DNA of 64,000 nucleotides from Basidiobolus meristosporus CBS 931.73 (Eukaryota; Basidiobolomycota; Basidiobolomycetes; Basidiobolales; Basidiobolaceae): NCBI GenBank assembly GCA_002104905.1, contig MCFE01000070.1, forward strand, positions 62,001-126,000, written 5' to 3'. The position numbers were made by a program, and so were the translations under genes. The notes under the pieces were generated by a model. It ran no database searches. It saw only the letters and a program-made list of their open reading frames with translations, and was not told the origin of the DNA. Positions within the stretch are counted from its first letter, which is position 1. Every line of letters starts with the position of its first letter. Of this stretch, positions 1 through 10,708 are shown in pieces.

Positions 1-336
1 AAAAGCCACAGTGTTCCGGTGGTACCAGTGCATTAATTGCAGCATGTATGCATGTATGTAGAGGTTAGTATGCAGGAGCCCATGGTTTTCTTTGGATTTG
101 ATTACTAATATCAAATATTTTGTGATCACTGGCTTGTATTGGCTTAATTTGGATTTCAAAAAGAATGTGTTGTTTGGATCATGGCAAGTGATAGCTATTC
201 AATGCATTGCATCATCTTCTCCTAGGTCTTTTTCTTACAAGGATTACTACTGATGCATATGATAGCAATCTACTTTGCACACCTAAACTACTTCCTTGTT
301 GACTATCATCTTAGGGGCTTGTGTGATTGTAGTCAG
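1..336. other. Left edge, no gene seen
   Basis: I see no convincing coding frame, RNA gene or recognisable repeat here. The sequence is AT-rich and similar in texture to the transposon-derived DNA that follows. Confidence 0.5.
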
Positions 337-1014
337 TACACTTGTTACGTGAGATAGTACCACATGGAGTCATGAGTACAAAAGTGTGTCAAGGAGGCCA
401 TGTGGACCTGATTATGGCCACAGAGTGTGAAATGTAGATATTCAACTTCATGCAAAGCAGCTCCTGGTTTTTGCCCATTGAGCTGGAGAAAATTCAATTT
501 TTGACCTTTTTTTGAGAACAATATTGTGCATGATATGTAAGAGCACAGAATGACTGAAAACATGCATTTAGTACTCAATACCAATGGTACTCTAATCTAG
601 CTTCTGTGGCTTATAATATATCACAAAAGTACATGGTACTTACTGGTACTGTACTGTATTGGTTTTACTCTAGGCTGATATTTAAATATAGTGTCATAAA
701 GTGCCATGAATTTTTGTGTCATGTCACATGCCACAGGAGCTAGATTCAGAGTGCCATGGGTATTGAGTACTGGATGCACTTTATCAATCCTTCTGTCCTC
801 TTGCAAATTATGCACATCATTCAACCCAAAAAAAAAGTCAAAAAATGGATTTTCTGCCACAAAATTGGTGAATACAGGGGCTGCTTTGCATGAAGATGAA
901 TAACTATTCTTCAAAATCAATGGCCAAGTATAAGTCCATTTGGTCTCCCTGGTGCACTGTGGTATTATTTGGCACTGATTAACTAATGTGGCAATATCCA
1001 ATAGAGTAAGTCTA
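337..1014. repeat. S repeat copy 1, fold-back form
   Basis: The two halves (about 337-650 and 700-1014) are imperfect inverted copies of each other, so the unit could fold into a long hairpin. The outer ends resemble the ends of the copy at 24936-25332 (TAGACTTGTTCCATTGGAT type), seen here as TACACTTGTTACGTGAGAT on the left and ATCCAATAGAGTAAGTCTA on the right. No transposase is encoded. This looks like a non-autonomous terminal-inverted-repeat element. A clean target duplication is not visible. Confidence 0.65.
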
Positions 1015-1924
1015 GTAGTTTACCACTTAGTTGATGAGTGCACTGCCAGAGCATGGTCAGGTGAAACAGCAAGTGCATATGCAGCTTCATGCATTGGCAT
1101 GACCCCTGGCTAAGTTTCATGCATTGCTACTTGTCAATGTAACTTGGGACACTCAAATGAACCTGTGTCTAATCAGACAATTTTGCAAATTCTTGTACCA
1201 TTGTTCTGAACCACACATGTTGACCTGAAGTGTAGTGCTCTTGCAAAGAGTGGTGAAGTAGACTAGACTGAAATGTGCAGCCATGCTGGCATTGTAGGGG
1301 ATAGTAAGGAATCCAATGGGGTGTACCAGTACAATATAGACACAGTTGCCTACAGTCTCTATTCTTCCTCTTGAAGCTCATCTTCTGATTCCGCAAGGTA
1401 TTCACCTACCCTCTGTCAGATACTTTGAAACTGGCACCTTGATGAGTCCTGTGTTTATTGCTCTTGGAAGTCACTTAACTCTACTAATATATCATGCAGT
1501 ACATTAGAAATCTCCTTGATCCCCAAAGTTGAGGCATACACAGATGCATCCAGTCTGTACTGTTCAAATTGAGCACAAAATTTCCTGTGCACAGCTTCCT
1601 CATTAATTCCCATCTCTCTCAGCACACTCTTGGTTGCAATACTTGTCTTGTTAAATATCTTCCCAAAAACATCTGCTAGCATCTTGATGTTGAACTCCAG
1701 CCACTGCTTGCTAATCTAGTTCTCCCATCTTTGTCAGATCTCTGAGGTATCCAGTTTGGCTAGATTACCAAGTATTGCCAAATATCTGTATGAAGGCTCA
1801 TTATAGACACTTGGTCTTTACTATCATCATTTGGCAAGAACTTGCATGGATCCAACATTGTTTTCTCCAGTTTGAACTGTGCTAGTGAGCTGCAGTATGG
1901 GTTTTGTCTATGTAGTACTGAAGA
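1015..1924. other. Unidentified repeat-like DNA with minus-strand ORF remnants
   Basis: Two short minus-strand open frames occur (1169-1405, with several Cys and His residues, and 1455-1682, helical in character). Neither has a motif I recognise. They may be remnants of an older transposon protein. The last five bases (GAAGA, 1920-1924) are the left target duplication of the copia element that starts at 1925. Confidence 0.4.
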
Positions 1925-2292
1925 TGCTGAAATACTGGACTATTTGGTATCATTCTGCAGCTAAAAGTTAACTTAACAGTTCTGGACTAGTCTTGGTCAC
2001 TGTGGGACTAATTTACAGCTCTAACCTCACCACTTTCTCCAGATCTCTGATCTATGATTATTTCCCTATAGTCAGGATCAAATTAGCACTAATACTAACT
2101 GTTACGTACTAACCCTGAAACTGTAGCTGTATGCTCCTGCATATTGAGAAACCCTCCTTACTTATTGTTACAGCTGTATTACTTCTACAAAGGTATAAAT
2201 ACTGAGCTTCTTTATTAATAAACAACAGTTCAACTATTATCACTATTTCTTGATTAGTTCCTTATATCCAAGTCACTTCTTAAATTGTAACA
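1925..2292 (+). repeat. 5' LTR of outer copia element
   Basis: The LTR is 368 bp and starts TGCTGAAATACTGG where other copies have TGTTGAAATATTGG. It ends GTAACA. It holds a TATA-like GGTATAAATACTGAG and an AATAAA-like AATAAACAACAG in the usual promoter and poly(A) positions. A 13-base copia-type primer-binding site, GGTTATGAGCCCC, follows directly at 2293-2305. Confidence 0.88.
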
Positions 2293-2328
2293 GGTTATGA
2301 GCCCCAATTGCCTTAATCTATTCTAAAG

Positions 2329-2479
2329 ATGACTTTTACCAGCAAACAGAACAGCACAAACATCTTCCCTGTAGAGGAGAGGTTTGATAGAAAGAACTAC
2401 AGACTTTGGAGAATCAAGATGCAGATCCACCTTGAGGAAAGGAAGCTTTGGAATATTATAACAGGAAAAGAAGTTGAGC
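2329..2479 (+). pseudogene. Truncated Gag start of outer copia element
   Basis: The frame opens with ATG at 2329 and matches the Gag N-terminus of the intact copy at 6173, through the segment ending WNIITGKEVE. It stops matching at 2478-2479, where the sequence switches to minus-strand pol of the nested copy. The bases GC at the switch fit both partners, suggesting a deletion joined by 2-bp microhomology. The open frame runs on to 2529 but that part is antisense pol sequence. Confidence 0.8.
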
Positions 2480-5400
2480 AATTTTCCATTTTGAAGCATC
2501 TAAGAATGTCCCTGATCTACTTAGACTGACTCAGCTCAGTTCTCTGAGTAGGTATGTCAAATTTACCTTAATTCCAAGAATATAGCTCAATTTTCCAGGA
2601 TCTTTCATCTCAAACTTGCTGAAGAGATCTGATTTCATCGGCATAAGTGCCTCTTTGTCACTTGAAGCTATATTTAGGTTGTCCACATCATGAACTAGGA
2701 TGATCACACCCTTTTTGAGCTGTTTTGCATATATACTGTGATCTGCAGTGCTAAAAGAGAACCCAATTTCTTCTAGATATGTGCAAATCTTGTTATACTA
2801 CACTCTAGGTGCCTGCTTAAGCCCATACAGTGATTTTCTAAGTTTGCACACCTTATGGGGTACTTTTGGATTGGTAAAGCCTTCTGGTTGCTTCATATAT
2901 ATAGTTTCTTGCAAATCCCCACTTAGAAAGGCTATTTTGACGTCCATTTGGTGTAGATTTAGACTGTGTACAGCTGCCAGGGCTAGAACTGTCCTAATGG
3001 AGTTAAACTTGGCAACCAGAGCAAATGTTTCTTTAAAGTCTAGTCCCTGCATCTGGGAATAGCATTTAGCCACCAATCTAGCTGTGTACTTGTAAAATGG
3101 CACTATTTGAGGCTATCTTGATCTTACAGACCCATCTACATCATATTGGCTTTCTCCCATTTGGTTAATCTACCAGTTCCCATGTTTTTGACTTGATCAG
3201 TGATTGGTACTCCTCCTGCATGGCTTGTTGCCACATAGTAGCATCTGGACTTTGCATTGCCTGTTCCAGATTCTGAGGTTTGGCACATAGGCAAGATAAG
3301 CTTCTTCATGCTGATTGGATGTCTGCCACCAGGATCCAGGGGCATTTCTTATTCTGGTAGATCTCCTTACTGGGATAAGCTGTTCTGATCTGGAACTGGT
3401 AGAAGTATCTACCATATCTGGCTGGATTTGGTACGTATCTTCTTTATTAGTGTTGATTGCATCATCAGGCAGCTGGCCAATGATTTCTGTGTCTTTCTGA
3501 TCTGAATTCTCCTCAAATACAATGTCCCTGCTCTTGATCAGCTTCTGAATTTTGCCATCATACACTCTATACCCTTTAACATCTTCACAATACCCAAGAA
3601 ATATCCCTTTCCTACTGTTTGGTTCAAACTTTGAGCATTTTTTGTAAGGGATATGATAAGGAACATCTTTGCTGAAGATCTTGAGGTGCTGGAGATATGG
3701 TTTTTTGCCTGTATATGCTTCAAGGAGTGTAAAATCACAAAGTGCTGTTGTTGGGCATCTGTTCCTGATGTATACAGTGGTAGCAACAGATTCAGCCCAA
3801 AACTCTTGTCCATTCCATTATCATGCAGCATAGATCTTCCCATCATTACTATTGTTCAATTTGCATGTTCTGCTGCTCCATTTTGCTGTAGAGTATGAGG
3901 AACTGTGGTCTGCTGAAGTATACCAGTAGACAAGCAGTATTTTGCAAACTCCTTTGAGCAGTATTTTCCTCCATTGTCACTTTGTAGTACCTTCAATTTA
4001 CACCAGTTTGGGTTTTTGCCATGTTCTTGAAGTACTTCAATGTCTCTAAAGCATCATCCTTTGTTTGAGGAAGTACACCCCTGTATATCTTGTTTTGTCA
4101 TCAATAAACGTCATAAAGTATCTCTTGGCTCCAAAGAACAGTGTTCTCATGGGGCCACGTATGTCTGAGTGTACAATAGCCAATATTTTGGTGGTATTTT
4201 TGACTTCTGAGCTCTTGAAATGTTGCCTAGTTTATTTGCCATATGAACATCCCTTACAAACATTCAATATTATTGGAATTGAGTATTTTAGGCCCAAAAC
4301 AAGCTGATTTTTTACCAACTGGCTCATTTTCTGTTCCCCAATGTGTCCTAGCTTCCTATACCACATCTCCCAGTTGATTTCATCAGATTCAGCAAATGTT
4401 GACACACTCAGGTACAATGATCTTGCATTGTAACTTGCATATATTGTGGTCTCTGATTCCCAAAGCAAATTTTTGTCCATTCTCACTCAATAGTTAGGAG
4501 CTCATCTTAGTAAAAACAAATTTCAGTCCCTAAGCAGTTGCTTTACTGACTGAGAGTAAGTTCTTAGCTATTCCAGGTACATAGAGTTTGTCAGTGAGTC
4601 ATGATGCAGTTACCCCTGAGCTATTGCTCATATTTAGTTGTATAGACCCACTTGCAATAGCTTCCAGAGCAAAGTTATCTCCCAGATAAACATTTCTTAC
4701 AGGAATAATTTTTAAGTTGCTGACCCACTCCTTTATACCACAAGTATGCTGTGAACACTCCAGAGTCAATATACCATTCATTACTTTGGTCACCTGCACT
4801 CTCTTTTATGGTTACAAATAACTGTTCCTCAGTAGTTGTATGGTTTGCCTGCTCTAGTTTCTGTTTTTTGACTGCTTGTTTCTTCTTACATTCTCTTGCC
4901 CAGTGTCCCGGCTTTTTACAATAGTTGCAGCAACCAGGTTTTCTTTGGTTTTGTTGTTTTCCCTTCTTTTCTGAGTGCCTTTCTGAACTGAATAAAGCAT
5001 TATCTTCAATATTCTCTGCTTGATCATTAAGTCTGAGTTCTTCATGGAGAAGTCTTCCTTTGACATAGTCTAAAGCCAAGTTGTCTTCTCTGCTTTCAAA
5101 AGAAAGTATGAGTAGCTCATACTTGTCTGGTAGGCTGCAAAGCAAACAGAGTATTTTTTCTTTATTATCTAAACCAGCACTAATACTGTAAAGTTCTTCT
5201 GCAAGTGTCTCCATTTTGGTAATGAGTTGTAGCATGTCATCATCTGGCTTCTTTCCTCATGTTGAAGAACTTTTGTTTCAAATAAAGCTTGCTTGATACT
5301 GACTTTGCCCTAAAGATCTTCTCTAAGGATTCCCATGCTGCTTTGGCAGTATTTGAGGTATGGATTTGTCCAATGAAGGAATCTTGCACATTGATACATA

Positions 5401-5635
5401 TGGCATCAAAGGCCTTGCTCTCCTTCTCTTGAAACTTCTTCATTTCTTCTGCTATTTGTTTGGGCTCAACTTCTTTTCCTGTTACTATATTCCAAAGCTT
5501 CCATTCCTCAAGGTGGATCTGCATTTTGATTCTCCAAAGTGTGTAGCTCTTTCCATCAAGCCTCTCCTTTACAGGAAAGATGTTTGTGTTGTTCTGTTTG
5601 CTGGTAGAAGTTATCTTTAGAGTAGATTGAGGCAA
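2480..5635 (-). pseudogene. Degenerate Gag-Pol of middle copia element
   Basis: Minus-strand fragments in order: Gag from 5635 (131-residue frame to 5240, then 5235-4675); a CX2CX4HX4C zinc knuckle near 4900-4940; a decayed protease region; integrase pieces near 4486-3540; and reverse transcriptase near 3103-2798 with the [11 protein letters not shown] motif. Frameshifts and stops separate the pieces. At the codon where the intact copy has a stop (6830-6832), this copy keeps CAA (Gln) in the context GKQQNQRKPG, which shows that the stop is derived. No functional protein is expected. Confidence 0.82.
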
Positions 5636-5650
5636 TCAGGGCTCATAACT

Positions 5651-5767
5651 TGCTGCAATTTTAGAAGTGATTTGGATATAAGAAACTAATCAAGAAATAG
5701 TGATAATAGTTGAACTGTTGTTTATTAATAAAGAAGCTCAGTATTTATACCTTTGTAGAAGTAATAC
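5651..5767 (-). repeat. 5' LTR of middle copia, left fragment
   Basis: This is the R-U5 side of the minus-strand LTR, interrupted at 5767 by the inner copia. The interrupted bases AATAC (5763-5767) are repeated at 10453-10457 on the far side. Joining the two fragments and removing one AATAC gives 368 bp, the normal family length. The adjacent minus-strand primer-binding site is slightly mutated (AGTTATGAGC). Confidence 0.85.
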
Positions 5768-6136
5768 TGTTGAAATATTGGACTATTTGGTATCATTCAG
5801 CAGCTAAAAATTTACTTAACAATTCTAGGATAGTCTTAGTCACTGTAGGACTCATTTACTGCCTTAACTTTGCCACTTTCTCCAGATATATGATCTTATG
5901 ATTATTCCCCTATAGTCAGGATCAAATTAGCACTATTACCAAACATTATGTACTAACCCTGAAACTGTTACAGAATGCTCCTAAATATTGAGAAACCCTC
6001 CCTACTTAGTGTTGCAGCTGTATTACTTCTACAAAGGTATAAATACTGAGCTTCTTTATGAATAAACAACAGTTCAACTATTATCACTATTTCTTGATAA
6101 GTTCCTTATATCCAAATCACTTCTTAAATTGCAACA
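5768..6136 (+). repeat. 5' LTR of inner copia
   Basis: Begins TGTTG and ends CAACA, a 5-bp inverted pair. It carries GGTATAAATACTGAG (TATA-like) and AATAAACAACAG (poly(A)-like). It differs from the 3' LTR by one extra T (CTGTTACAG against CTGTACAG). Confidence 0.95.
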
Positions 6137-6149
6137 GGTTATGAGCCCC
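6137..6149 (+). promoter_or_regulatory. Primer-binding site, initiator tRNA-Met half-tRNA type
   Basis: GGTTATGAGCCCC lies directly after the LTR. Its complement, GGGGCTCATAACC, contains the anticodon loop (CTCATAA) typical of eukaryotic initiator tRNA-Met rather than its 3' end. That is the priming mode known for Drosophila copia, where an internally cut tRNA-iMet is used. The same site is present in family 2 of this window. Confidence 0.8.
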
Positions 6150-6172
6150 GATTGCCTTAATCTATTCTAAAG

Positions 6173-6832
6173 ATGACTTCTACCAGCAAACAAAGCAATA
6201 CCAACATCTTCCCTGTAAAGGAGAGGTTTGATGGGAAGAACTACAGACTTTGGAGAATCAAGATGCAGATCCACCTTGAGGAAAGAAAGCTTTGGAACAT
6301 AGTAACAGGAAAGGAAGTTGAGCCCAAAGGAACAGCAGAAGATGTGGAGAAGTTTCAAGAGAAGGAGAGAAAGGCCTTCAATGCAATATGCATCAATGTG
6401 CAAGACTCCTTCATTGGACAAATCCATGCCTCAAATACTGCCAAAGCAGCATGGGAATCCTTAGAGAAGATCTTTAGAGCAAAGTCAGTATCAAGCAAGC
6501 TTTATTTGAAACGAAAGTTCTTCAACATGAGAAAAAAGCCAGATGATGACATGCTACAACTCATTACCAGAATGGAGACACTTGCAGAAGAACTTTACAG
6601 TATTAATGCTGGTGTAAATGATGAAGAAAAGATACTCTGTCTGCTTTGCAGCCTACCAGACGAGTATGAGCCACTCATACTTTCTTTTGAAAGCAGAGAA
6701 GACAACTTGGCTTTAGACTATGTCAAAGGAAGACTTCTCCATGAAGAACTCAGACGTAATGATCAAGCAGAGAAAATTGAAGATAATGCTTTATTCAGCT
6801 CAGAAAGGCATACAGAAAAGAAGGGAAAGTAA
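6173..6832 (+). CDS. Copia Gag (N-terminal 219 residues, ends at an in-frame TAA)
   Basis: Encodes the capsid-like part of a copia Gag (UBN2/Retrotran_gag type): WRIKMQIHLEERKLWNI near residue 25, then a helical region with AWESLEKIF, LCSLPDEYE and LALDYVKGRLL. The ATG at 6173 follows the primer-binding site by 23 bp. The frame ends at TAA (6830-6832), but the same frame continues open for 1,085 further codons. The related minus-strand copy has CAA at this codon, so the stop is most simply a C-to-T change that cuts Gag off from its zinc knuckle and Pol. Confidence 0.85.
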   Translation: MTSTSKQSNTNIFPVKERFDGKNYRLWRIKMQIHLEERKLWNIVTGKEVEPKGTAEDVEKFQEKERKAFNAICINVQDSFIGQIHASNTAKAAWESLEKIFRAKSVSSKLYLKRKFFNMRKKPDDDMLQLITRMETLAEELYSINAGVNDEEKILCLLCSLPDEYEPLILSFESREDNLALDYVKGRLLHEELRRNDQAEKIEDNALFSSERHTEKKGK

Positions 6833-9800
6833 CAAAACCGAAGAAAACCTGGCTGCTGTAACTACTGTAAGAAGCCAGGACACTGGGCAAGAGAATGCAA
6901 GAAGAAACAAGCAGACAAAAAACAGAAACTAGAGCAGGCAAACCATATAACTACTGATGAACAGCTATTTGTCACTGTACAAGAGAGTGCAAGTAACCGA
7001 AGTAATGAATGGTATATTGACTCTGGAGCATCACAGCATATTTGTGGTATAAAGGATTGGTTCAGCAACTTAAAGACTATTCCCGTAAGAAAGGTTTATC
7101 TGGGAGATAACTCTGCATTGGAAGCTACCGCCAGTGGGTCTATACAACTAAATATGAGTGAAAACTCAGGGGCAACAACAGCAAAACTGACTGACATACT
7201 CTATGTACCTGGAATAGCTAAGAACCTACTCTCAGTCAGTAAAGCAACTACTCAGGGACTGAAATTTGTTTTTACTAAGCTGAGCTGCTCAATATTGAGT
7301 GAAAATGGACAAAAATTAGCTTTGGGAATCAGAGATCACAATATATACAAGTTACAATGCAAGATCATTGTACCTGAGTATGTCAACATTGCTGAAACTG
7401 ATGAAACCAACTGGGAGACGTGGCATAGGAGGCTAGGACACATAGGGGAACAGAAAATGAGCCAATTGGTGAAAAATCAGCTTGTTTTGGGCCTAAAATA
7501 CTCAATTCCGATCAAATTGAATGTTTGTAAGGGATGTTCATATGGCAAACAAGCTAGGCAACGTTTCAAGAGCTCAGAAGGCATCAATACCACCAAAATA
7601 TTGGCTATTGTACACTCAGACATATGTGGCCCCATGAGAACACTGTCCTTTGGAGCCAAGAGATACTTTATGACGTTTATTGATGACAAGACAAGATATA
7701 CATGGGTGTACTTCCTCAAAACAAAGGATGAAGCTTTAGAGACGTTTAAGCACTTCAAGAACATGGCAGAAACACAAACTGGGTGTAAATTGAAGGTACT
7801 ACAAAGTGACAATGGAGGAGAATACTGCTCAAAGGAGTTTGCAAAATACTGCTTGTCTACTGGTATACTTCAACAGACCACAGTTCCTCATACTCCACAG
7901 CAAAATGGAGTAGCAGAACGTGCAAACAGAACAATAGTAGAGATGGGAAGATCTATGCTACATGATAAGGGAATGGACTACAAGTTTTGGGCTGAATCTG
8001 TTGCTACCGCTGTATACATCAAGAACAGATGCCCAACAACAGCACTACGTGATTCTACACCCTTTGAAGCATATACAGGCAAAAAACCAGATCTCCAGCA
8101 CCTCAGGATCTTTGGCAGTGATGTTTTTTATCACATCCCTGACAAAAAACGCTCAAAGCTGGAACCAAAGAGTAGAAAAGGGATCATTCTTGGGTGTTGT
8201 GAAGATACTAAAGGGTATAGAGTGTATGATGGCAAAATTCAGAAGCTGATCAAGAGCAGGGACGTTGTATTTGAGGAAAATTCAGATCAGAAAGCCACAG
8301 AAATCATTGGCCAGCTGCCTGATGATGCAATCAACACAAATGAAGAAGATACGTACCAAATCCAGCCAGATATGGAAGATACTTCTACCAGTTCCAGATC
8401 AGAACAGTTTATCCCAGTTAGGAGATTTACCAGAATAAGAAATGCCCCTGGATCCTGGTGGCAGACATCCAATGATCACAAAGAAGCTTACCTTGCCTTA
8501 TGTGCCAAACCTCAGAATCTGGAACAGGCAATGCAAGGTCCAGATGCTACTATGTGGCAACAAGCCATGCAGGAGGAGTACCAATCACTGATCAAGGTAA
8601 AAACGTGGGAACTGGTAGATTTACCAAATGGGAGAAAGCCAATAGGATGTAGATGGGTCTACAAGATCAAGATAACCTCAAATGGTGCCGTTGATAAGTA
8701 CAAGGCTAGATTGGTAGCTAAAGGCTATTCCCAGATCCAGGGACTAGACTTTAAGGAAACATTTGCTCCGGTTGCCAAGTTTAACTCTATTAGGACAGTT
8801 CTAGCCCTGGCAGCTGTACACAGTCTAGATCTACACCAAATGGACGTCAAAACAGCCTTTCTAAATGGGGATTTGCAAGAAACTATATATATGGAGCAAC
8901 CAGAAGGTTTTACCGATCCAAAAAGCCCCCATAAGGTGTGCAAACTTAGAAAATCGTTGTATGGGCTTAAGCAGGCACCCAGAGCATGGTATAACAAGAT
9001 TGACACATATCTAGAGGAAATTGGGTTCTCTCGTAGCACTGCAGATCACAGTATATATGTGAAACAGCTCAAAAAGGGTGTGGTCATCCTAGTTCTTTAT
9101 GTGGACGACCTAATTATAGCTACAAGTGATCAAGAGGCACTTAAACAGACGAAATCAGATCTCTTCAGCAAGTTTGAGATGAAAGATCTTGGAAAATTGA
9201 GCTATTTTCTTGGAATTGAGGTCAAATTTGACATACCTACGCAGAAAATTGTGCTGAATCAGTCTAAGTACATCAGGGACATTCTTAGACGCTTCAAGAT
9301 GGAAAATTGCAAACCTGCAGCAACCCCTAAGGACAATAACCTGAAATTAAGCAAATCTCAGCCAGTTATAGATGAAAACGGCTCAAATATGGACCAAAAC
9401 TTTCCCTATCAATCAATGGTTGGTAGCCTAATGTACTTGATGGTGTCTACACGTCCAGATATTGCAGTAGCAGTTGGAATAGTCAGTCAATTCATGCAGA
9501 ATTATGGATCAGATCAAATTGCAGCAGTTAAGCGGATTTTCAGATATCTACAAGGTACCATAAATATGGTACTGGAATACTCTGGAGCAGCAAATAGGCG
9601 AAAATTTGATGGTTATAGTGATTCAGATTGGGGTAGGGATTTGATTGACAGACGCTCTACCACAGGCTATGTATTTCTTTATGCTGGTGCAGCTATTACT
9701 TGGAATTGCAAGAAACAACCAACTGTGGCACTATCTACAACTGAAGCCGAATATATGGCTGCATGTCAAGCAACTAAGGAGGCTATATGGCTACGAAAAT

Positions 9801-10090
9801 TATTCAAAGACTTAGGTTTTAATTCAGGTGAACCAACATGTATTTACAAGGATAATCAAAGTTGTATTTCATTAGCTAGAAATCCTACTAATCATGCCAG
9901 AACTAAGCACATTGATATACAGCATCACTTTGTGAGGGAAGCTGTAGAAAATAACTTAGTGGAGCTGGTTTACTGCCCAACTGACAAAATGGTGGCAGAC
10001 ATATTGACAAAACCACTAGCTAGGCCACAGTTTGAGATCCTTAGAGAGAAATTGGGATTGAGAAATTATTTAGTTGAGGGGGAGTGTTGA
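6833..10090 (+). pseudogene. Copia Pol: zinc knuckle, protease, integrase, RT, RNase H
   Basis: This continues the Gag frame after the TAA. Numbered from the Gag ATG: zinc knuckle C229-C232-H237-C242; protease DSG at D283; integrase H418/H423/C452/C455 followed by D483, D546 and E582; reverse transcriptase from about 820 with YVDD at 976-979; RNase H with DSDWG near 1150. The order protease-integrase-RT-RNase H is the defining copia order. All catalytic residues I can check are present. The stop codon TGA (10088-10090) lies inside the 3' LTR. A first internal ATG at 7118 would give a 990-residue product lacking protease. I call it a pseudogene only because of the upstream stop; everything else looks functional. 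Confidence 0.88.
10076..10084 (+). promoter_or_regulatory. Polypurine tract
   Basis: GAGGGGGAG lies immediately before the 3' LTR, the expected site for plus-strand DNA priming in LTR retrotransposons. Confidence 0.8.
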
Positions 10091-10452
10091 AATATTGGAC
10101 TATTTGGTATCATTCAGCAGCTAAAAATTTACTTAACAATTCTAGGATAGTCTTAGTCACTGTAGGACTCATTTACTGCCTTAACTTTGCCACTTTCTCC
10201 AGATATATGATCTTATGATTATTCCCCTATAGTCAGGATCAAATTAGCACTATTACCAAACATTATGTACTAACCCTGAAACTGTACAGAATGCTCCTAA
10301 ATATTGAGAAACCCTCCCTACTTAGTGTTGCAGCTGTATTACTTCTACAAAGGTATAAATACTGAGCTTCTTTATGAATAAACAACAGTTCAACTATTAT
10401 CACTATTTCTTGATAAGTTCCTTATATCCAAATCACTTCTTAAATTGCAACA
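10085..10452 (+). repeat. 3' LTR of inner copia
   Basis: This 368-bp LTR is followed by the target duplication AATAC at 10453-10457. See the 5' LTR at 5768 for its signals. Confidence 0.95.
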
Positions 10453-10708
10453 AATACAGCTGTAACACTAAGTAAGGTGGGTTTCTCAATCTTCAGGAGC
10501 ATTCTGTAACAGTTTCAGGGTTAATGCGTAATAGTTAGTATTAATGCTAATTTGATCCTGACTATGGGGGAATTATCATAAGATCATATATCTGAAGAAA
10601 GTGGCAAAGTTAGAGCTGTAATTAGTCCCACAGTCACCAAGACTAGTCCAGAACTGTTAAGTAAACTTTTAGCTGCAGAATGATACCAAATAGCTCAATA
10701 TTTCAACA
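10453..10708 (-). repeat. 5' LTR of middle copia, right fragment
   Basis: Reverse complement of the U3 side of a family-1 LTR, ending TTTCAACA at 10708 (TGTTGAAA on the minus strand). It continues the fragment at 5651-5767 across the inner insertion. Host-element gag begins at 10709. Confidence 0.85.

Larger units (their letters stand above)
5768..10452 (+). mobile_element. Inner copia retrotransposon (family 1), near-intact and young
   Basis: The 4,685-bp element has two LTRs (369 and 368 bp) that I find identical apart from one indel base. It has a perfect 5-bp target duplication AATAC (5763-5767 and 10453-10457), a primer-binding site, a polypurine tract and a single long Gag-Pol frame of 1,305 codons broken by one stop. 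It sits inside the LTR of an older copy of its own family in the opposite orientation. The near-zero LTR divergence means it inserted recently, so active relatives probably exist elsewhere in this genome. Confidence 0.95.
2480..10708 (-). mobile_element. Middle copia element (family 1, minus strand), truncated at its 3' end
   Basis: Read on the minus strand, this copy starts with a 5' LTR (10708 down to 10453, then 5767 down to 5651), split by the insertion of a third copia at 5768-10452. Gag and Pol follow downwards to about 2480 inside the reverse transcriptase/RNase H region. Its 3' LTR and the rest of Pol are missing, removed by the deletion that also took part of the host element's gag. 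Because the right end abuts host gag sequence with no surviving left end, its target duplication cannot be checked. It carries many frameshifts and stops. Confidence 0.82.

Noticed and set aside
2329-2529. Plus-strand ORF of 66 codons as a small gene
   Set aside because: The first 50 codons are copia Gag and the rest is antisense pol beyond a deletion junction.
6830-6832. Programmed readthrough signal at the Gag stop
   Set aside because: The following bases CAAAAC do not match the known CARYYA readthrough context, and a relative has CAA here; mutation is simpler, though kept as a checkable alternative.
7477-9039. Minus-strand ORFs inside copia Pol
   Set aside because: Antisense to the clearly coding integrase and RT frames, and repeated in every copia copy for that reason.
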